From contig NZ_JAPVQY010000045.1 of the NCBI RefSeq assembly GCF_027257875.1, positions 1 to 63,461 of the forward strand: DNA of 63,461 nt, read 5' to 3'. Below the pieces are notes generated by a model. It worked only from the letters and a program-made list of their open reading frames with translations. It was not told where the DNA came from and ran no database searches. The translations under genes and the position numbers were made by a program. This stretch comes from Burkholderia sp. IMCC1007. Its GTDB lineage: Bacteria; Pseudomonadota; Gammaproteobacteria; Burkholderiales; Burkholderiaceae. Of this stretch, positions 43,031-51,003 are shown in pieces. The stretch's first letter is position 1. Each line of letters begins with the position of its first letter.

Positions 43031-43052
43031 GCGGGCGCATCGCTGCGCCCGC
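43031..43052. other. 9-bp perfect stem-loop between convergent ribB and HAD gene
   Basis: GCGGGCGCA/TGCGCCCGC with a TCGC loop. It lacks a T tract on either strand but lies where two transcripts converge, so it may mark or protect RNA ends. Confidence 0.4.
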
Positions 43053-43092
43053 GCGACGGCGTGCGCGCGGCGGCGTACGCGAGCGCCGGCCG

Positions 43093-43779
43093 TCAGGACT
43101 GCACGTCGCCGAATTCGCCGCGCTGGCCGGCCGCGACGAGCGCGGGCAGTTCATCCATGTTGCGCATGATCCGCGTGATGCCCATCGCGCGCAGCGCGTC
43201 CGCGTAGTTGTCGGGGATGTGGCTCGCGCCGACGAACGCGATCGTCTTCATCCCCGCCGCACGCGCGGCATTCAGGCCCGACACGCTATCCTCGACGACG
43301 ATGCAGCGCTGCGGCGTGACGCCTAGAGTCTGCGCCGCATGCAGGTACACGTCGGGGTAGGGCTTCGGCCGTGCGACCTGCTCGGAGCTGAACACGCGCT
43401 CGCCGAAGATTTCGGTGAGCGACGCGCGCTTCAGCGAGTTGCGCACGCGTACGAGCCGGCTGTTCGAGACCACCGCGGCCGGCAACTCGACCTTCAGCAA
43501 TGCATCGCGCACGCCGTTGATCGGCGCGAGCGACTGCGCGAGCGCGATCTCGATGTTGTGCTCGACGGTTTCGAGGAAGTTCTCGGGCATCCGGATCGCG
43601 AAGTGCGCTTCGAGTCCGGCGAGAAAGCGCGACGTCTGCTGGCCGAACGCGGACTTCGCGGCGGCTTCGAAATCGAGATGCGGGAACGTGGCGGACAGCG
43701 TGTCGAGCAATACGCGGTCGGCAATGACTTCGCTGTCGACGAGAACGCCGTCGCAGTCGCAGATGAGGTGATCGAGCAT
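43093..43779 (-). CDS. HAD-superfamily hydrolase, YieH/beta-phosphoglucomutase-like
   Basis: The 228-residue HAD subfamily IA protein has the nucleophile motif ICDCDGVLVDSEVIADR. Motif II is AVVSNSR, motif III includes RPKPYPDVYLHAAQ, and motif IV is CIVVEDSVSGLNAARAAGM. It resembles E. coli YieH, described as a phosphatase for 6-phosphogluconate. The true substrate is unknown. It is convergent with ribB; a role in the unassigned phosphatase step of riboflavin synthesis is possible but nothing in the sequence demonstrates it. Confidence 0.87.
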   Translation of the reverse strand: MLDHLICDCDGVLVDSEVIADRVLLDTLSATFPHLDFEAAAKSAFGQQTSRFLAGLEAHFAIRMPENFLETVEHNIEIALAQSLAPINGVRDALLKVELPAAVVSNSRLVRVRNSLKRASLTEIFGERVFSSEQVARPKPYPDVYLHAAQTLGVTPQRCIVVEDSVSGLNAARAAGMKTIAFVGASHIPDNYADALRAMGITRIMRNMDELPALVAAGQRGEFGDVQS

Positions 43780-43981
43780 GATGATGAAGAAGCGGGGCGT
43801 CGGCGACGCCGATCATGCCGCCATGATACGTGCTTTCGCCGATGCGCCGTGAGGCGTTCGGCCGGTCGCCTTCACCGCCCGTCGATCCCGTGCCGCTCGC
43901 ACGCATCGGCACGCATCGGCACGCGCTGCTGCGCTGCTGCGCTGCGGCGGCCTGCTCGCGCCGGCCGCCGCAGCGCAGGCG

Positions 43982-44968
43982 TCACACCTCGACCACGCGC
44001 CCCGTTTGCCACGACGTCATCGCGGCCTCGGCCAGTTCGAGCGCGGCCAGTCCGTCGTCGATGGTCGTCCTGACCGGCGTGCCGTCGCGCAGCGCATCGA
44101 CGAAATGCGCGATCTCGGCCGCGTACGCGTGCCGGTAGCGCTCGAGGAAGAACGGCTCCGGCACGTCCGTTGCAATGCCGTTCGCGGACCACGCGGTGAC
44201 TTCGGTCGGCCGCACGTTGCCGGCCTGCAGCATCCCCAGGCTGCCGAGCAGCTCGAAGCGCTGGTCGTAGCCGTAAGCGGCGCGGCGCGACGTGTTGATC
44301 TGGCACAGCAGCCCGCGCCGCGTGCGAATCGTGACGGCCGTCGAATCGATGTCGCCTGCGTCGCGCACGGCCGGATCGGTCAGGCAGCTGCCGGTTGCAT
44401 GCAGCGTCTGCGCTTCGTCGCCGAGGATCCAGCGGAACACGTCGAAGTCGTGGATCAGCATGTCCTTGAAGATGCCGCCCGAGCTGCGGATGTAGTCGAC
44501 GGGCGGCGCGCCGGGGTCGCGGCTCGTGACGACCAGCATTTCCGGCGCGCCGATCTCGCCGCGTTCGACGCGCGCCTTCAGCGCGGCGAAGGTCGGATCG
44601 AAGCGGCGCTGGAAGCCGATCATGCAGGTCACACCGCGGCGTCGCACCACGTCCGCGCATTCGCGCGAGCGCGCGACGGTGAGGTCGACGGGCTTCTCGC
44701 AGAACACCGCCTTGCCGGCGTTCGCCGCCGCGATGATCAGGTCGGCGTGCGTGTCGGTGCTCGACGCGATCACGACGGCCCGCACCGACGCGTCGCCGAG
44801 CGCGCGGTCGACGTCGGCAACCTGCGCGCCGTGCGCATGCGCGAGCGCATCGGCCGACGGCGCGTGCCGGTCGACCACGTATTTGAGCTTCGCGCCCGGA
44901 TGGCGTGCGAGATTGGCCGCGTGGATCTTCCCGATTCTTCCCGCGCCGAACAAAGCGAATTCGATCAT
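43982..44968 (-). CDS. iolG: inositol 2-dehydrogenase-like Gfo/Idh/MocA oxidoreductase
   Basis: The 328-residue NAD-dependent enzyme has the Rossmann motif FALFGAGRIGKIHAANLA. The catalytic lysine is Lys92 (CEKPVDL), with Asp169 and His173 (GIFKDMLIHDFDVFRW). The run GFQRRFDPTFAAL ... VTSRDPGAPPVDYI closely follows rhizobial IolG as I recall it. The expected reaction is myo- or scyllo-inositol to inosose. AGGAGAG precedes the ATG. It is the last gene of a minus-strand operon with a porin and two TIM barrels. Confidence 0.87.
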   Translation of the reverse strand: MIEFALFGAGRIGKIHAANLARHPGAKLKYVVDRHAPSADALAHAHGAQVADVDRALGDASVRAVVIASSTDTHADLIIAAANAGKAVFCEKPVDLTVARSRECADVVRRRGVTCMIGFQRRFDPTFAALKARVERGEIGAPEMLVVTSRDPGAPPVDYIRSSGGIFKDMLIHDFDVFRWILGDEAQTLHATGSCLTDPAVRDAGDIDSTAVTIRTRRGLLCQINTSRRAAYGYDQRFELLGSLGMLQAGNVRPTEVTAWSANGIATDVPEPFFLERYRHAYAAEIAHFVDALRDGTPVRTTIDDGLAALELAEAAMTSWQTGRVVEV

Positions 44969-45039
44969 GCTGCTCTCCTGTTGACTCCGTTGTCTTCCGA
45001 TCGGGCGCGGCACGCATCGGCCGCGGCCCGCGTTGCCCA

Positions 45040-46161
45040 TCAAAACGAATGGTTGATGCCGAGGTTCACGCCGGTCTGCGAACGGCCCGGCAGCGGATTC
45101 GCGAGGTTGTCGTTGTCGCTGCAGGGGTTGTTGTTCGCGACCGAGAAATTCGAGCCGCTCGCGTTGCGCACGTGCGCGACGGTCGCGTAGAGCAGCGTAC
45201 GCTTCGACAGGCTGTACGCGCCGCCGAGCGTGTACATCGACGCATGGCCGGACGGGTCGTGCGTCGCATCGCCCGCGCCGGAACCGACGTGCACGTAGTA
45301 CGCGGCGCCGCCGAGCGACAGCGCGGGCGTCACGCGATACTGCGCGCCGATCCAGTAGTGGTCCGCATTGCGCGCGAGCCCGGCGGGCGTGTCCGGCGCG
45401 TTCAGGTGCGTGTAGGCGGCCTGCAACGTCAGCGCACGCCAATAGAGGTTCGCCCCGGCGAAGACTTCGCGCGAGCTCGTGAACACGTTGCTCATCCGGC
45501 CGTTCGCGTCGCGCAGTTCGTCGTACATCGCGCGCAGCATCACGAAGTCGTTGCGGTAGGTGAGCTGGATCCCGTCGCTGCGGCCGTACTCGTTCGCCGC
45601 GCCCAGGTTGAAGCCGCCGGCCTGGTTGCCGAGCGCGTACTGCGCATGCAGGCTGAAGCCGTTCCACGACGGCGACCGGTATTCGAGGTTGTTGCTCGTG
45701 ATCGGCACGTTGCGGCTGCGCACCAGCGCGGTGGCCGAATACGCCTGTTGCAGCAGCGGGTCCATGTCCCACTGGTCGTTCGCGATGAACAGGTTGCGGC
45801 CTAAGGTGAACGTGCCGAGCCGGTCGTTGCGCACGCCGACGAGCGCCTTGCGGCTGAACAGGCGGCCGTTGCCGTCGCCCGCCGTGCCCGACATCAGGTT
45901 GGTGCCCGATTCGAGGTTGAAGATCACGCGATAGCCGCCGCCGATGTCTTCCTGGCCGAGCAGCCCGAACCGGCTCGCGCCCCAGTCGCTGCTTTGCGCG
46001 CGCAGCCGCGACGCGGTGGTGCCGTTGCCGGTCTGCACCTGGCTCACGTAGTCGAGGCCGGCGTCGGCGACGCCGTATAGCGTGACGGACGTCTGCGCGA
46101 ACGCAGGCGAATAACAGAGGATTCCTGAGCAGCCTAGCGCGGTGAGCGTGATGCGTTTCAT
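45040..46161 (-). CDS. outer-membrane porin, Gram-negative general porin family
   Basis: The 373-residue porin has a signal peptide (MKRITLTALGCSGILCYSPAFA, cleavage before QTSVTLYG). A 16-stranded barrel is predicted and it ends in phenylalanine (GINHSF), required for outer-membrane assembly. VTLYGVADAGLDYVSQ and SRFGLLGQEDIGGGYRVIFNLE are typical of Burkholderia OpcP/Omp38-like porins. It lies between the IolI-like and IolG-like genes on the same strand, 128 and 71 bp away, suggesting that it lets the pathway's substrate enter. Confidence 0.92.
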   Translation of the reverse strand: MKRITLTALGCSGILCYSPAFAQTSVTLYGVADAGLDYVSQVQTGNGTTASRLRAQSSDWGASRFGLLGQEDIGGGYRVIFNLESGTNLMSGTAGDGNGRLFSRKALVGVRNDRLGTFTLGRNLFIANDQWDMDPLLQQAYSATALVRSRNVPITSNNLEYRSPSWNGFSLHAQYALGNQAGGFNLGAANEYGRSDGIQLTYRNDFVMLRAMYDELRDANGRMSNVFTSSREVFAGANLYWRALTLQAAYTHLNAPDTPAGLARNADHYWIGAQYRVTPALSLGGAAYYVHVGSGAGDATHDPSGHASMYTLGGAYSLSKRTLLYATVAHVRNASGSNFSVANNNPCSDNDNLANPLPGRSQTGVNLGINHSF

Positions 46162-46289
46162 GTCGTCTCCAGACCTTGCGTCATTTGTTGTGGATTGTGC
46201 TGCTTGCTGCCGTGCATCGCGCGCCTCTTCGGGCGCGGCGCGATGCGTGGCGTGATGCGTGTCGCGGCGGCTTGCGCCGCCGCGCTTCC

Positions 46290-47120
46290 TCAGCGAGCGG
46301 CCAGCTCGCTGCGTACGTAGTCGATGCTCGCGCGCAGCCGGTCTTCGATGTCGTCGGCCTCCGCGATTTCGTTCGCGAACGGCTCGAACGAGAGTGCGCC
46401 GTGATAGCCGCGCGCGAGCAGTTCGCGCAGTTGCCGGATGTTGCCGAGCCGGTCGGCGCCGCCGACCAGCACGCGATGGCCGTCGCGCATCCGGTCGACC
46501 GGCAGGTCGCTTTCCTCGACGCCCGAGATGTGCACGAGGCCCGTCAGGTTCGGGAAGAAGATGTCTTCGCCCGACAGGTGATGGTGGAACGTGTCGTGCA
46601 CGAGCCGGAACACCTGTTCGCCGGCCGCCGCGTAGATGCCTTTCACCGCGTCCGACTTGCGGCGCAGCGCGCATTCCTCGAAGCCGAGCGGCTCGATGAA
46701 GCCGAGCAGGCCGCGCGCATCGAGGATCGGCTTGAGCGCCTTCAGCGCTTTCACGAGATCCGCATGGCGTGCGTCGGCGTCGCGCGAGTCGGCGCGGGTG
46801 TTGGTCGGGCACAGCACCAGCGCACGCGCGCCGCATTGCGCGGCGTAGTCGGCGAGCACGGCCGCTTCGTCCGCGCGCTCGGCGTTCCATTGTTCGAAGC
46901 GCTGCAGCGCGTTGATCGTCAGGATCGTCACGCCGCCGGCTTCGGCCGTCGCGCGCACTGCGGCGGCCGGCGTGCCATCGGTGATCTCGACGCCGTTCAG
47001 ATCGTTGCGGATCTCGATCGTGTCGACGCCGAGCCGCCGGCACAGCGCGACATAGCGGTCGAGCGGCAGGCGCGGCGCGCTCATCCGGTTCAGCGAAAAA
47101 TGGAATGCGGGTTGCGTCAT
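46290..47120 (-). CDS. iolI: IolI-like inosose isomerase, TIM-barrel family
   Basis: The 276-residue protein has the AP-endonuclease-2/xylose-isomerase-like barrel. The phrases LGVDTIEIRNDLNG, VTILTINALQRFEQW, GFIEPLGFEE, LVHDTFHHHLSGED and LVHISGVEESDLP align with Bacillus IolI as I remember it (EIR, LALNAL, SFHFHAMG, IYHIDD). IolI interconverts keto-inositols (2-keto-myo- to 1-keto-D-chiro-inositol). GGAGACAACG precedes the ATG. It follows the other TIM-barrel gene by 36 bp. A more general sugar epimerase remains possible. Confidence 0.75.
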   Translation of the reverse strand: MTQPAFHFSLNRMSAPRLPLDRYVALCRRLGVDTIEIRNDLNGVEITDGTPAAAVRATAEAGGVTILTINALQRFEQWNAERADEAAVLADYAAQCGARALVLCPTNTRADSRDADARHADLVKALKALKPILDARGLLGFIEPLGFEECALRRKSDAVKGIYAAAGEQVFRLVHDTFHHHLSGEDIFFPNLTGLVHISGVEESDLPVDRMRDGHRVLVGGADRLGNIRQLRELLARGYHGALSFEPFANEIAEADDIEDRLRASIDYVRSELAAR

Positions 47121-47156
47121 CGTTGTCTCCTCGGGTCTCGGGTGGGGCAGGGCGAA

Positions 47157-48191
47157 TCAGGTGAAGCTGCGCGCGGCGTTGCCGGCCGGTACGTCGTCCG
47201 GTGCCGACGCGAGCGCGCGCCACGTGTCGCGCAGCCATTGCGCGCACGCGACGTTGTTGTCAAAGATCGAATAGCGGGCGCCGCCGCCATAGTCGGGAAA
47301 CGGGATGAACTCGCAGCTGATCTGCTCGAGCTGTATCGGCCGCGCGTGAACCTGCCACTGCAGCAGGCGCCGCAGCGCCGTCTTCCACGTGTCGAGCGAT
47401 GCGGCGCGCCACTCGCCGTGATAGGCGCCCGGCGCCGGCGCGACGAACGGATACTGGATCCCGCGGCCGGGCCGGCCGTCCGCGCGGCGCATCCAGCGAT
47501 TCTCCGGGTTGTCCGGAATCACGCTGCGCGCATGCGCATGGCGAACCCAGCCGCGCGCGATCCAGTCCGCGTAGAGCGCCGACGGCGACGTCGGATCGAG
47601 CAGGCGGTATGCGCTGTCGGCCGGCTCGTGCAGGCCCGACGTGTCGAGTTCGGCGCGGTTGCCGATCTTGAACAGCAGGTGCGAATGGTCGAGCGTGATC
47701 CGGAACGGCACGCCGGCCTGCTCGACGTGCCGCGCGACGCGTGCGACGCGCGTGAATGCCTCGCTCCACATGTCGACGTGCACTTCGAGGCTCGGCAGGC
47801 AACCGACCGGCTCGCCCAGTTCGTATGCGCGCAAGTAGAAATCGGCGACTTCGCGGTCCGACAGCGGATGGCCGTCCGCGTGATGCGCGTACAGCTGGCA
47901 GTTGAGTACCGTGCTGCCGAACCGTGCGCCGGCGTCGATGATTTCGGCGACGTGCGCTTCGTCGCGGCCGGCGCGCCAGATGCCGCCGATCGCGCGAATC
48001 GGCAGCGCGTGCCGGTCGACCAGCGCGAAATACGGCGACAGGTCCTCGCCGCGCACCGGGTTCTTCTCGACATAGTCGAACACGCCGGCGCCGGCGATCA
48101 TCCGGAACCGCTCGGCGGGCGTGGGCAACGGCAGGCCGTCGTGTTCGAGCACGCCGTCGAGGTTCACGCCGATGAGGATCGCTTCAGCCAT
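47157..48191 (-). CDS. xylose isomerase-like TIM-barrel protein, function unassigned
   Basis: The 344-residue protein opens AILIGVNLDGVLEHDGLPLPTPAERFRMI. It carries likely metal ligands in LPSLEVHVDMW (Glu), FRITLDHSHLLF (Asp/His) and IQLEQISCEFIPF (Glu), consistent with a sugar isomerase/epimerase barrel. It does not match IolE, IolH or MocC well enough by eye to name it. As first gene of the operon, directly behind one of two shared operator-like sites, it should act early on the pathway's particular substrate. Confidence 0.75.
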   Translation of the reverse strand: MAEAILIGVNLDGVLEHDGLPLPTPAERFRMIAGAGVFDYVEKNPVRGEDLSPYFALVDRHALPIRAIGGIWRAGRDEAHVAEIIDAGARFGSTVLNCQLYAHHADGHPLSDREVADFYLRAYELGEPVGCLPSLEVHVDMWSEAFTRVARVARHVEQAGVPFRITLDHSHLLFKIGNRAELDTSGLHEPADSAYRLLDPTSPSALYADWIARGWVRHAHARSVIPDNPENRWMRRADGRPGRGIQYPFVAPAPGAYHGEWRAASLDTWKTALRRLLQWQVHARPIQLEQISCEFIPFPDYGGGARYSIFDNNVACAQWLRDTWRALASAPDDVPAGNAARSFT

Positions 48192-48258
48192 CGTCTGCCG
48201 TCCGTCGTTGTCCTGGATGGCTGCCAAATGTACGGACGTGCGGGGCGGCCTGCATGAC

Positions 48259-48272
48259 AAACGTTGACGAAA
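48259..48272. promoter_or_regulatory. candidate LacI-type operator, copy 1
   Basis: AAACGTTGACGAAA (plus strand), with the central AACGTT typical of LacI-family operators. It lies 68 bp before the ATG of the minus-strand TIM-barrel operon, between it and the LacI gene. The identical 14-mer recurs inverted at 49466-49479, and TCGCC follows both copies at the same distance. Confidence 0.7.
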
Positions 48273-48332
48273 AATCGCCAATGCGGCGGTCGATTTTCTG
48301 CGCCGCGCATTCGCTGCGCGGCGCGGCGTGCG

Positions 48333-49397
48333 TCAACCCTGCAGATACGCGCTGGTGCGCACGTTGGCCGAGCAGAACACGCGGAACTCGACCGGTTCGG
48401 CGGGCGGCGGCTGTTCGACGATCCCGCACGCGTGCAGCACGTGCTGCAGCGCGGAGATCGCCTGGCCGTCGGGGTCCTGATCGATCGCGATGTCCATCGA
48501 GCCGGCTTCGATGTACGTGCGGTGCAGGTCGATCATCTCGTGCCCGATCCAGACGACGCGCCCGGCCGCACCCGCCTTGCGCAGCGCGGCCTCGATGCCG
48601 GCCGAGCCCGCGCCGCTGTTGTAGACCCCGACGATGTCGCCGTGCGCGCGCAGCGCGTTCGTCACCGCGCGGTAGCAGCGGTCGTCCTGGTCGAGCGTTT
48701 CGACCGGCACGTCGTCGCAGCCGAGGTCCGCGAATGCCTCGGTCAGCTGGTCGACACAGCCGGCCATCCGGTCGGCGTGCGCGCGGTAGCCCATGCGCCC
48801 GCCCAGCAGCAGCACGCGGCCCGGGCGCGGTGCGAGGCGGCCGAGGTAGTAGCCGGCCGTGCGCCCGGCGCGATAGTTGTCGATGCCTGCATAGTGCACG
48901 CGCGCGATGCCGCCGATGTCGGTGACCATCGTGACGACGGTCTCGCCGCGCGCGATCGCGCCGGCCAGTGCGTCGCGCACGCGCGGCGTGTCGCGTGCGG
49001 TGACGATCAGCGCCGCGCGCCGGTACGCGGGCCGCTCGATCAGCGCGGCGGCGCGTTCGTCGTCCGCGGCGGGCAGGATGGTCCGGTGTACGACCACGCG
49101 CCGGTCGAGCATCTGCAGCGAGCGTTGCAGCGCCTGCTGCAGCCGCCGGAAGAACGGCGCGTCGGTGTCCGGCAGCAGCACGTCGACGTGGAGCAGCCCG
49201 TGCCGCGTGTCGGGCAGCTGGCGCGGCACGCCGAGCTGGCGGGCGGCCGCGACCACCCGCTCGCGCGCGTTCGCGGACACGCTGCCGCGCTCGTTCAGCA
49301 CGCGGTCGACGGTGGTCGTGCTGACGCCGGCGAGCGCGGCGATCTCGTCGAAGCGCGCGCTGCGCTTGCGCCAGCGCGGCCCGGTGGGGTCAGTCAT
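48333..49397 (-). CDS. LacI family transcriptional regulator
   Basis: The 354-residue regulator has a LacI helix-turn-helix (about 14-60, RFDEIAALAGVSTTTVDRVLNERGSVSANARERVVAAARQLG). A periplasmic-binding-protein-like domain (about 65-340) of the sugar-sensing type follows (VDVLLPDTDAPFFRRL, RVLLLGGRMGYRAHADRMAGC). It is flanked by the inositol-type operon downstream and the oxygenase genes divergently upstream. A shared operator-like sequence lies in both control regions, so it probably represses both and is released by a cyclitol. Confidence 0.9.
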   Translation of the reverse strand: MTDPTGPRWRKRSARFDEIAALAGVSTTTVDRVLNERGSVSANARERVVAAARQLGVPRQLPDTRHGLLHVDVLLPDTDAPFFRRLQQALQRSLQMLDRRVVVHRTILPAADDERAAALIERPAYRRAALIVTARDTPRVRDALAGAIARGETVVTMVTDIGGIARVHYAGIDNYRAGRTAGYYLGRLAPRPGRVLLLGGRMGYRAHADRMAGCVDQLTEAFADLGCDDVPVETLDQDDRCYRAVTNALRAHGDIVGVYNSGAGSAGIEAALRKAGAAGRVVWIGHEMIDLHRTYIEAGSMDIAIDQDPDGQAISALQHVLHACGIVEQPPPAEPVEFRVFCSANVRTSAYLQG

Positions 49398-49465
49398 GGT
49401 CGTCTCCGTCTTTGTTGTCGCCAGCGGGGTGTGGCGCTGTCCGGAACGCTAAAGCGATGGCGAAA

Positions 49466-49479
49466 TTTCGTCAACGTTT
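49466..49479. promoter_or_regulatory. candidate LacI-type operator, copy 2
   Basis: TTTCGTCAACGTTT is the exact reverse complement of copy 1 at 48259-48272. It lies 69 bp upstream of the LacI ATG and 90 bp upstream of the oxygenase GTG, so one site could control both. A further small palindrome CGAAATTTCG (49461-49470) overlaps it. Confidence 0.7.
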
Positions 49480-49568
49480 CGATTGAGCGGGGCAGGGCCG
49501 TCGCCTAATTTTGGGTCCATGCGAAGCGCTCGCCGCGCTTTCCGCGAACGAGAACCCAGGAGACACGA

Positions 49569-50654
49569 GTGGCCCATACGGACGACCAGGCGCGCGAGCG
49601 CCCCACGGCGGCGCGCCGTCAGGAATACCGAATGATCGGCGGCGCCGGCGAGCGCGCGCGGGCGGCGGGGCTCGTCAACGCCGACTGGTACCGGTGCCCG
49701 GTGCCGCGGCCGGTGATGAAGCAATTGATGCAGCGCGACGATGCGCGCGCGATCCGCGACACGCTGATCTGGTACGCGGCGATCGTCGCGAGCGGCGTGC
49801 TCGCGTGGCTCGCATGGCGCGCGCATTCGGCGTGGGCGATTCCCGCGTTCTTCGTGTACGGCACGCTCTACTGCAGCCCGGCCGACTCGCGCTGGCACGA
49901 ATGCGGGCACGGCACCGCGTTCCGCACGCGCTGGATGAACGACGTGCTGTACCAGGTCGCGTCGTTCCAGGTGTTTCGCCGCGCGACGGTCTGGCGCTGG
50001 AGCCACGCGCGGCATCACACCGACACGCTGGTGGTCGGGCGCGATCCGGAGATCGCCGCGCCGAAGCCGACCGACTGGCTCGGGCTCGCGTTGAACGTGG
50101 TCGCGCTCAAGCACGTGGCGAGCGAGCTGCGCAAGATGATCGCGCTCGCGTTCGGCGGCCGGCTCGACGACGAGGCGCGCACCTACGTGCCCGAATCGGA
50201 ATGGCCGAAGGTCGTGCGCGAGGCGCGCATCCATCTGGCCGTCTACGCGCTCGTGATCGGCGCATCGCTGTACTGGCACACGATCCTGCCGCTGCTGTAC
50301 ATCGGGCTGCCGAGCCTGTACGGCGCATGGCTGTACCTGTACTTCGGCCTCACGCAGCACGCGGGCATGCCTGAGAACGTGCTCGACCACCGGCGCAACT
50401 GCCGGACCGTGATGATGAATCCGGTGTTCCGCTTCCTCTACTGGAACATGAACTACCACGTCGAACATCACATGTTCCCGATGGTGCCGTTCCACGCGCT
50501 GCCGGCGCTGCACGACGCGGTGAAGGCCGACATGCCGCCGCCGTACCGCAGCACCGTGGCCGCGTATGCGGAGATCGTGCCGGCGCTGATCCGGCAGACC
50601 CGCGACCCGTCCCATCACGTCGTGCGGCCGGTGCCGGATGCGGCGCGCGCGTGA
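49569..50654 (+). CDS. MocD-like oxygenase of the fatty-acid desaturase superfamily
   Basis: The 361-residue membrane protein has the three histidine boxes of membrane diiron desaturases/hydroxylases: HECGH (110-114), HARHH (146-150) and HVEHH (297-301). About four hydrophobic segments surround them. Two electron-transfer genes follow at once. This set matches rhizobial mocD-mocE-mocF, a ferredoxin oxygenase proposed to demethylate the rhizopine 3-O-methyl-scyllo-inosamine. Start is GTG 49569 with AGGAGA upstream. A plain lipid desaturase is the alternative, but the cyclitol context argues against it. Confidence 0.78.
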   Translation: MAHTDDQARERPTAARRQEYRMIGGAGERARAAGLVNADWYRCPVPRPVMKQLMQRDDARAIRDTLIWYAAIVASGVLAWLAWRAHSAWAIPAFFVYGTLYCSPADSRWHECGHGTAFRTRWMNDVLYQVASFQVFRRATVWRWSHARHHTDTLVVGRDPEIAAPKPTDWLGLALNVVALKHVASELRKMIALAFGGRLDDEARTYVPESEWPKVVREARIHLAVYALVIGASLYWHTILPLLYIGLPSLYGAWLYLYFGLTQHAGMPENVLDHRRNCRTVMMNPVFRFLYWNMNYHVEHHMFPMVPFHALPALHDAVKADMPPPYRSTVAAYAEIVPALIRQTRDPSHHVVRPVPDAARA

Positions 50655-50690
50655 CGGGCATCGAACATGCCAACCAAGGAGACACGCATC

Positions 50691-50999
50691 ATGACGCAAT
50701 GGATCGACACCGGCGCCCTCGACGATATCGACGATGAAGACGTCGCGCGCTTCGACCACGACGGCCGCACGTACGCGATCTACCGGATCGGCGCGAACGT
50801 GTACGCGAGCGACGGCCTGTGCACGCACGAGCACGTGCATCTCGCGGACGGGCTCGTGCTCGACCACGTGATCGAATGCCCGAAGCACAACGGACGCTTC
50901 GACGTGCGCGACGGCCGCGCGCTGTCGGCGCCCGCCTGCGAGAAGCTGCGCACCTATCGCGCGAAGGTCGAGGACGGCCGCATCCTGATCGAGGTGTGA
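50691..50999 (+). CDS. Rieske-type [2Fe-2S] ferredoxin, MocE-like
   Basis: The 102-residue protein binds a Rieske cluster through Cys44/His46 (CTHEHVHL) and Cys63/His66 (CPKHNGRF). There is no oxygenase domain, so it is a soluble electron carrier. AAGGAGA lies upstream of the ATG at 50691. With a desaturase-type oxygenase before it and a flavin reductase 4 bp after it, it should pass electrons from the latter to the former, as proposed for MocE. Confidence 0.9.
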   Translation: MTQWIDTGALDDIDDEDVARFDHDGRTYAIYRIGANVYASDGLCTHEHVHLADGLVLDHVIECPKHNGRFDVRDGRALSAPACEKLRTYRAKVEDGRILIEV

Positions 51000-51003
51000 C
51001 GCG

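Noticed and set aside
49569..50654. Reading the oxygenase gene as a simple membrane-lipid desaturase
   Set aside because: The histidine boxes would allow it, but the tight Rieske/reductase pair and the cyclitol genes with a shared operator fit a MocD-type oxygenase better.
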